Of a stretch of DNA of 8,390 nucleotides, positions 6,076 to 8,390 are shown piece after piece. The notes beneath the pieces are model-generated. The model did not search any database and was not told where the DNA came from. It saw nothing but the letters and a program-made list of their open reading frames with translations. The stretch covers positions 1 through 8,390 of the forward strand of contig JAILBI010000044.1 of assembly GCA_024681175.1 (NCBI GenBank), read 5' to 3'. This DNA comes from Acholeplasmatales bacterium. GTDB lineage: Bacteria > Bacillota_I > Bacilli_A > Acholeplasmatales > Anaeroplasmataceae. The translations under genes were made by a program, and so were the position numbers. Positions within the stretch are counted from its first letter, which is position 1. Each line of letters starts with the position of its first letter.

Positions 6076-8046
6076 TTATATATTGAAATTCTTTTTAAAT
6101 ACATTCTTTAAATTATCTACTGTAAAGCCATAATAATTAAAGATTTCTGAAATTGGCATTGATTTACCAAATTCATCGATACCATAAACATAATTTGCAT
6201 ATTTATACCATGGCATTGTAGAACCCATCTCAATTGCCATTGTTTTATTTTTCATATTTGATGGTAATACTTCTTCTTTATAATTATTATTTTGTTTATC
6301 AAATAAGAACATAGAAGGCATTGATACAACCTTAACATTAATTCCTTCTTCTTTTAATGATTTAGCTAAATCAATACTTAATGATAAATCAGCACCTGTA
6401 CTTACAATGATATAATCTGAATTATTATCACCATATACTACATATGCACCACAAGCTACCTTAGCTGGATCTGTATTTTCTAAATTTAATACAGGCTGAC
6501 GTGTAGTTGTAATAATTGTAGGATATGATTTTGTTTTAAATGCTTCTACTAAAGCTCCTGTTAGCTCATTTGCATCAGCTGGACGGAATACATTAGTATT
6601 TGGCATTGATCTAAACATTGTAAGATGCTCAATAGGTTGATGTGTTGGACCATCTTCTCCTACACATACTGTATCATGTGAAAAGAAGAAAAGTGATGGT
6701 AAATTCATTATTGCAGCTAATCTAACTGCAGGTTTTAGATAATCACTAAATACAAAGAAGCTTGAGCCTACACCCTTTAAGCCACCATAAACAGTAATAC
6801 CATTTACGATTGCAGCCATCGCATGCTCTCTTACACCAAATTTGATGTCTCTTCCGCATCTATTATCAACACCATATACACCATCTGCACCTTTAACCTT
6901 AGTTGAAGATGAAAGGTCTGCAGTACCTGCTAAAACATTTGGCATTTCTTTAACGATTGCAGATAAAATCTTACCCATTTCATTTCTTGTTGATTCCTTT
7001 GATCCTGCTTCATATTTAGGAAGCTTATCAAATGATGGAACAACAAATTCATCATTAATGAATTTCTTTAATAAGATGCCATCTTCTTTATATTTATTGC
7101 AATAATCTTCTAAAAGATTATCCCAATCTTTATTATTTTTCTTTCCCTTTTCTAAAACATTTTCTTTATAGAAATCTTTTACTTCCTGTGGGAAATTATC
7201 TGTATCATAATTATAATTTAAGTTCTCTTTTAATTTTAAAACATCATCTTGTGGCATTGGCTTACCATGAACATCATTTGTTCCTTGGTTTGGTGCACCA
7301 TGACCAATGATTGTTTTAATTTCAATCATAGTTGGCTTTGATGATTTTTTAGCTTCTTTAATAGCTTTATCAATATCATCTGGATTATTACCATCTTTTA
7401 CTAAGATATGATTCCATCCTTTTGCAACTACAACATCCTTAATATTTTCAGAATTTACTTCCTTGCAAGGACCATCAAGCTGAATATCATTTGAATCATA
7501 TAAAACAATTAATTTATTTAATTTCCAATGTCCAGCAAGTGAGATAGCTTCCATTGAAATACCTTCTTCAAGGTCGCCATCACCACATAATACATATGTA
7601 TAATTATCAATGATTTTAAAATCATCCTTATTAAATTTCTTTTCAAGGAAGCTTTCAGCTAAAGCTAAGCCTACAGATGTAGATAATCCTTGTCCTAAAG
7701 GACCAGTTGATAATTCTACACCATCAGTATGACCAAATTCAGGATGTCCTGGTGTAAGGCTTCCCTTTTGACGGAAATTCTTTAAATCATCCATGCTTAA
7801 TTTAAATCCAGCAAGATGAAGTAACATATAAAGTAACATTGAACCATGTCCTGCAGATAAAATAAATCTATCACGATTATACCATTTAGGATTTGCAGGA
7901 TTAATATTTAAATGTCTTGTAAATAATGTATGTGCCATTGGTGCTGCACCCAAAACGATTCCTGGGTGACCACTTTTAGCTTTCCCTATAATTTCTGCGC
8001 CTATAACTCTCAATGAATTTATGCTTAATGTATCATTTGAACTCAT
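6076..8046 (-). CDS. tkt: Transketolase
   Basis: This thiamine diphosphate enzyme moves two-carbon ketol units between sugar phosphates in the non-oxidative pentose phosphate pathway, linking glycolysis to ribose-5-phosphate and erythrose-4-phosphate. The 656-residue product is full length for the family. Visible features are LSINSLRVIGAEIIGKAKSG and HPG (7-29, His27), SAGHGS (65-70), PGHPE (99-103), and the ThDP/metal motif GDGDLEEG (155-162) ending at Asn186. The pyrimidine domain carries GVREH (404-408, catalytic Glu407) and VGEDGPTHQP (462-471, His469). A C-terminal domain follows from about 530. The start is the only ATG that fits the conserved N-terminus. The nearest strong purine run (AGGGGA) is unusually far, about 16 nt away, and can pair in a hairpin. 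It lies 29 nt after an acidic-tailed gene on the same strand, so the two may be co-transcribed. Confidence 0.97.
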   Translation of the reverse strand: MSSNDTLSINSLRVIGAEIIGKAKSGHPGIVLGAAPMAHTLFTRHLNINPANPKWYNRDRFILSAGHGSMLLYMLLHLAGFKLSMDDLKNFRQKGSLTPGHPEFGHTDGVELSTGPLGQGLSTSVGLALAESFLEKKFNKDDFKIIDNYTYVLCGDGDLEEGISMEAISLAGHWKLNKLIVLYDSNDIQLDGPCKEVNSENIKDVVVAKGWNHILVKDGNNPDDIDKAIKEAKKSSKPTMIEIKTIIGHGAPNQGTNDVHGKPMPQDDVLKLKENLNYNYDTDNFPQEVKDFYKENVLEKGKKNNKDWDNLLEDYCNKYKEDGILLKKFINDEFVVPSFDKLPKYEAGSKESTRNEMGKILSAIVKEMPNVLAGTADLSSSTKVKGADGVYGVDNRCGRDIKFGVREHAMAAIVNGITVYGGLKGVGSSFFVFSDYLKPAVRLAAIMNLPSLFFFSHDTVCVGEDGPTHQPIEHLTMFRSMPNTNVFRPADANELTGALVEAFKTKSYPTIITTTRQPVLNLENTDPAKVACGAYVVYGDNNSDYIIVSTGADLSLSIDLAKSLKEEGINVKVVSMPSMFLFDKQNNNYKEEVLPSNMKNKTMAIEMGSTMPWYKYANYVYGIDEFGKSMPISEIFNYYGFTVDNLKNVFKKNFNI

Positions 8047-8060
8047 ATAAATTTTCTAAT

Positions 8061-8076
8061 ATCCCCTATAAAGGAT
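8061..8076 (-). promoter_or_regulatory. Small hairpin containing the only Shine-Dalgarno-like run before tkt
   Basis: On the minus strand, ATCCTTTATAGGGGAT folds into a 6-bp stem (two G-U pairs) with loop TATA. Its 3' arm holds GGGGA, the only strong Shine-Dalgarno-like purines upstream of tkt. The 5' arm touches the stop codon of the upstream gene. Ribosomes finishing that gene could open it and couple translation. This is inferred from pairing; the stem is weak. Confidence 0.35.
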
Positions 8077-8390
8077 TACTCCTCATCTTTCTTTAAATCA
8101 TCAGCTTTTTCTTCAGATGATTCTAAAGTATCATTGTTTTCTTCTTTAATCTCTTCTTTAATCTCTTCTTTAGCTTCTTCTTTTAAATCTTCTTTAACAT
8201 CTGAAGATGCTTCTTCATTCTCTTCATCTTTAGATTCTTCTTCAAGATTTACATCTTCAGCCTTATCTAAAGTAGATTCTTCTTCAAGCTCTCTAATTTC
8301 TTCAGCAGCTTCTAAATCAACTTCTTCTTCATTTTCTTTAGAATAGAAATTGTCATAATAAGAATCCATATAATCTTTTTGTTCATCAAT
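8076..8390 (-). CDS. Highly acidic C-terminal region of an unidentified protein (partial, 5' end missing)
   Basis: The reading frame is open to the right edge of the window and contributes 104 residues before a TAA at 8076-8078. An internal ATG at 8367-8369 has no ribosome binding site in front, and the frame continues upstream as IDEQKDY. The real start is therefore probably outside the window and this is the tail of a longer protein. After a short aromatic stretch (DSYYDNFYS) the sequence is almost all Glu, Asp, Lys and Ser. From that Met, 45 of 97 residues are acidic, with repeated KEEI/KEEA units likely to be disordered or a charged helix. No catalytic motif, membrane segment or cysteine is present. 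I do not recognise the family. It probably shares a transcript with tkt. The opposite-strand Ser-rich frame here is only its shadow. Confidence 0.7.
   Translation of the reverse strand: MDEQKDYMDSYYDNFYSKENEEEVDLEAAEEIRELEEESTLDKAEDVNLEEESKDEENEEASSDVKEDLKEEAKEEIKEEIKEENNDTLESSEEKADDLKKDEE
8139..8186 (-). repeat. Degenerate 12-bp tandem repeat encoding KEE(I/A) units
   Basis: Four consecutive 12-bp units start at 8139, 8151, 8163 and 8175. They are close to CTCTTCTTTAAT on the plus strand, and the last one is the most diverged. Being a multiple of three, they add four-residue KEE(I/A)-type units without breaking the frame. They lie inside the acidic coding region and are a likely site of length variation between strains. 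Confidence 0.65.

Noticed and set aside
6842..7105. 87-codon open frame on the plus strand inside tkt
   Set aside because: It is antisense to conserved transketolase sequence, with no recognisable domain and no convincing start context.
8134..8346. Ser-rich 70-codon open frame on the plus strand
   Set aside because: It is the direct complement of the Glu/Lys-rich acidic coding region; the Ser richness arises from TCT/TCA complements of Glu codons.

Overview
The window comes from an AT-rich Gram-positive bacterium. It most resembles a Mollicutes-related or deep-branching Bacilli lineage, such as uncultured gut-type relatives of Acholeplasma. Three things support this. The first bases of a 16S rRNA on the minus strand (reading GGATTAACGCTGGCGGCATG just after the universal start) fit that group. 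The coding sequence is strongly biased to A/T. The gene set contains the Firmicutes-type small protein DUF951. UGA seems to be used as a normal stop (end of rsmG) and every Trp codon I checked is TGG, so the mycoplasma code is unlikely. The lineage call is inference from about 50 bases of rRNA plus codon style.

Layout, left to right. Positions 1-334 (minus) are the start of an rRNA operon: a strong promoter (306-334), a short leader, tRNA-Tyr (175-258), a boxA-containing leader, and the first ~52 nt of 16S rRNA. Positions 386-420 hold the terminator of the next minus-strand operon. Positions 437-3184 (minus) are a tightly packed operon mnmG - rsmG - DUF951, with gene overlaps of 11 and 4 nt. 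Positions 3185-3330 hold two divergent promoters. Positions 3331-6060 (plus) encode a 909-residue cytosolic c-di-GMP phosphodiesterase (PAS-like, degenerate GGDEF, GAF-like, degenerate GGDEF, intact EAL). A perfect 13-bp hairpin at 6042-6072 separates it from the convergent transketolase gene tkt (6076-8046, minus). The right edge (8076-8390, minus) is the extremely acidic C-terminal end of a protein whose start lies outside the window.

Most of this is housekeeping. MnmG (tRNA wobble modification) and RsmG (16S rRNA methylation) sit next to a tRNA-rRNA operon, and transketolase serves the non-oxidative pentose phosphate pathway. The one signalling gene is the EAL protein. It has both diguanylate cyclase-like domains inactivated at the signature motif but every recognisable EAL catalytic motif intact, so it should degrade c-di-GMP under control of its PAS/GAF/GGDEF-like sensory modules.

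I do not see a mobile element, CRISPR array, phage genes or a clear previously undescribed multi-gene system. The most interesting points are the two-dead-GGDEF phosphodiesterase, tRNA-Tyr lying upstream of 16S in one transcription unit, a terminator hairpin embedded in a coding end, and a possible hairpin covering the only good ribosome binding site of tkt.
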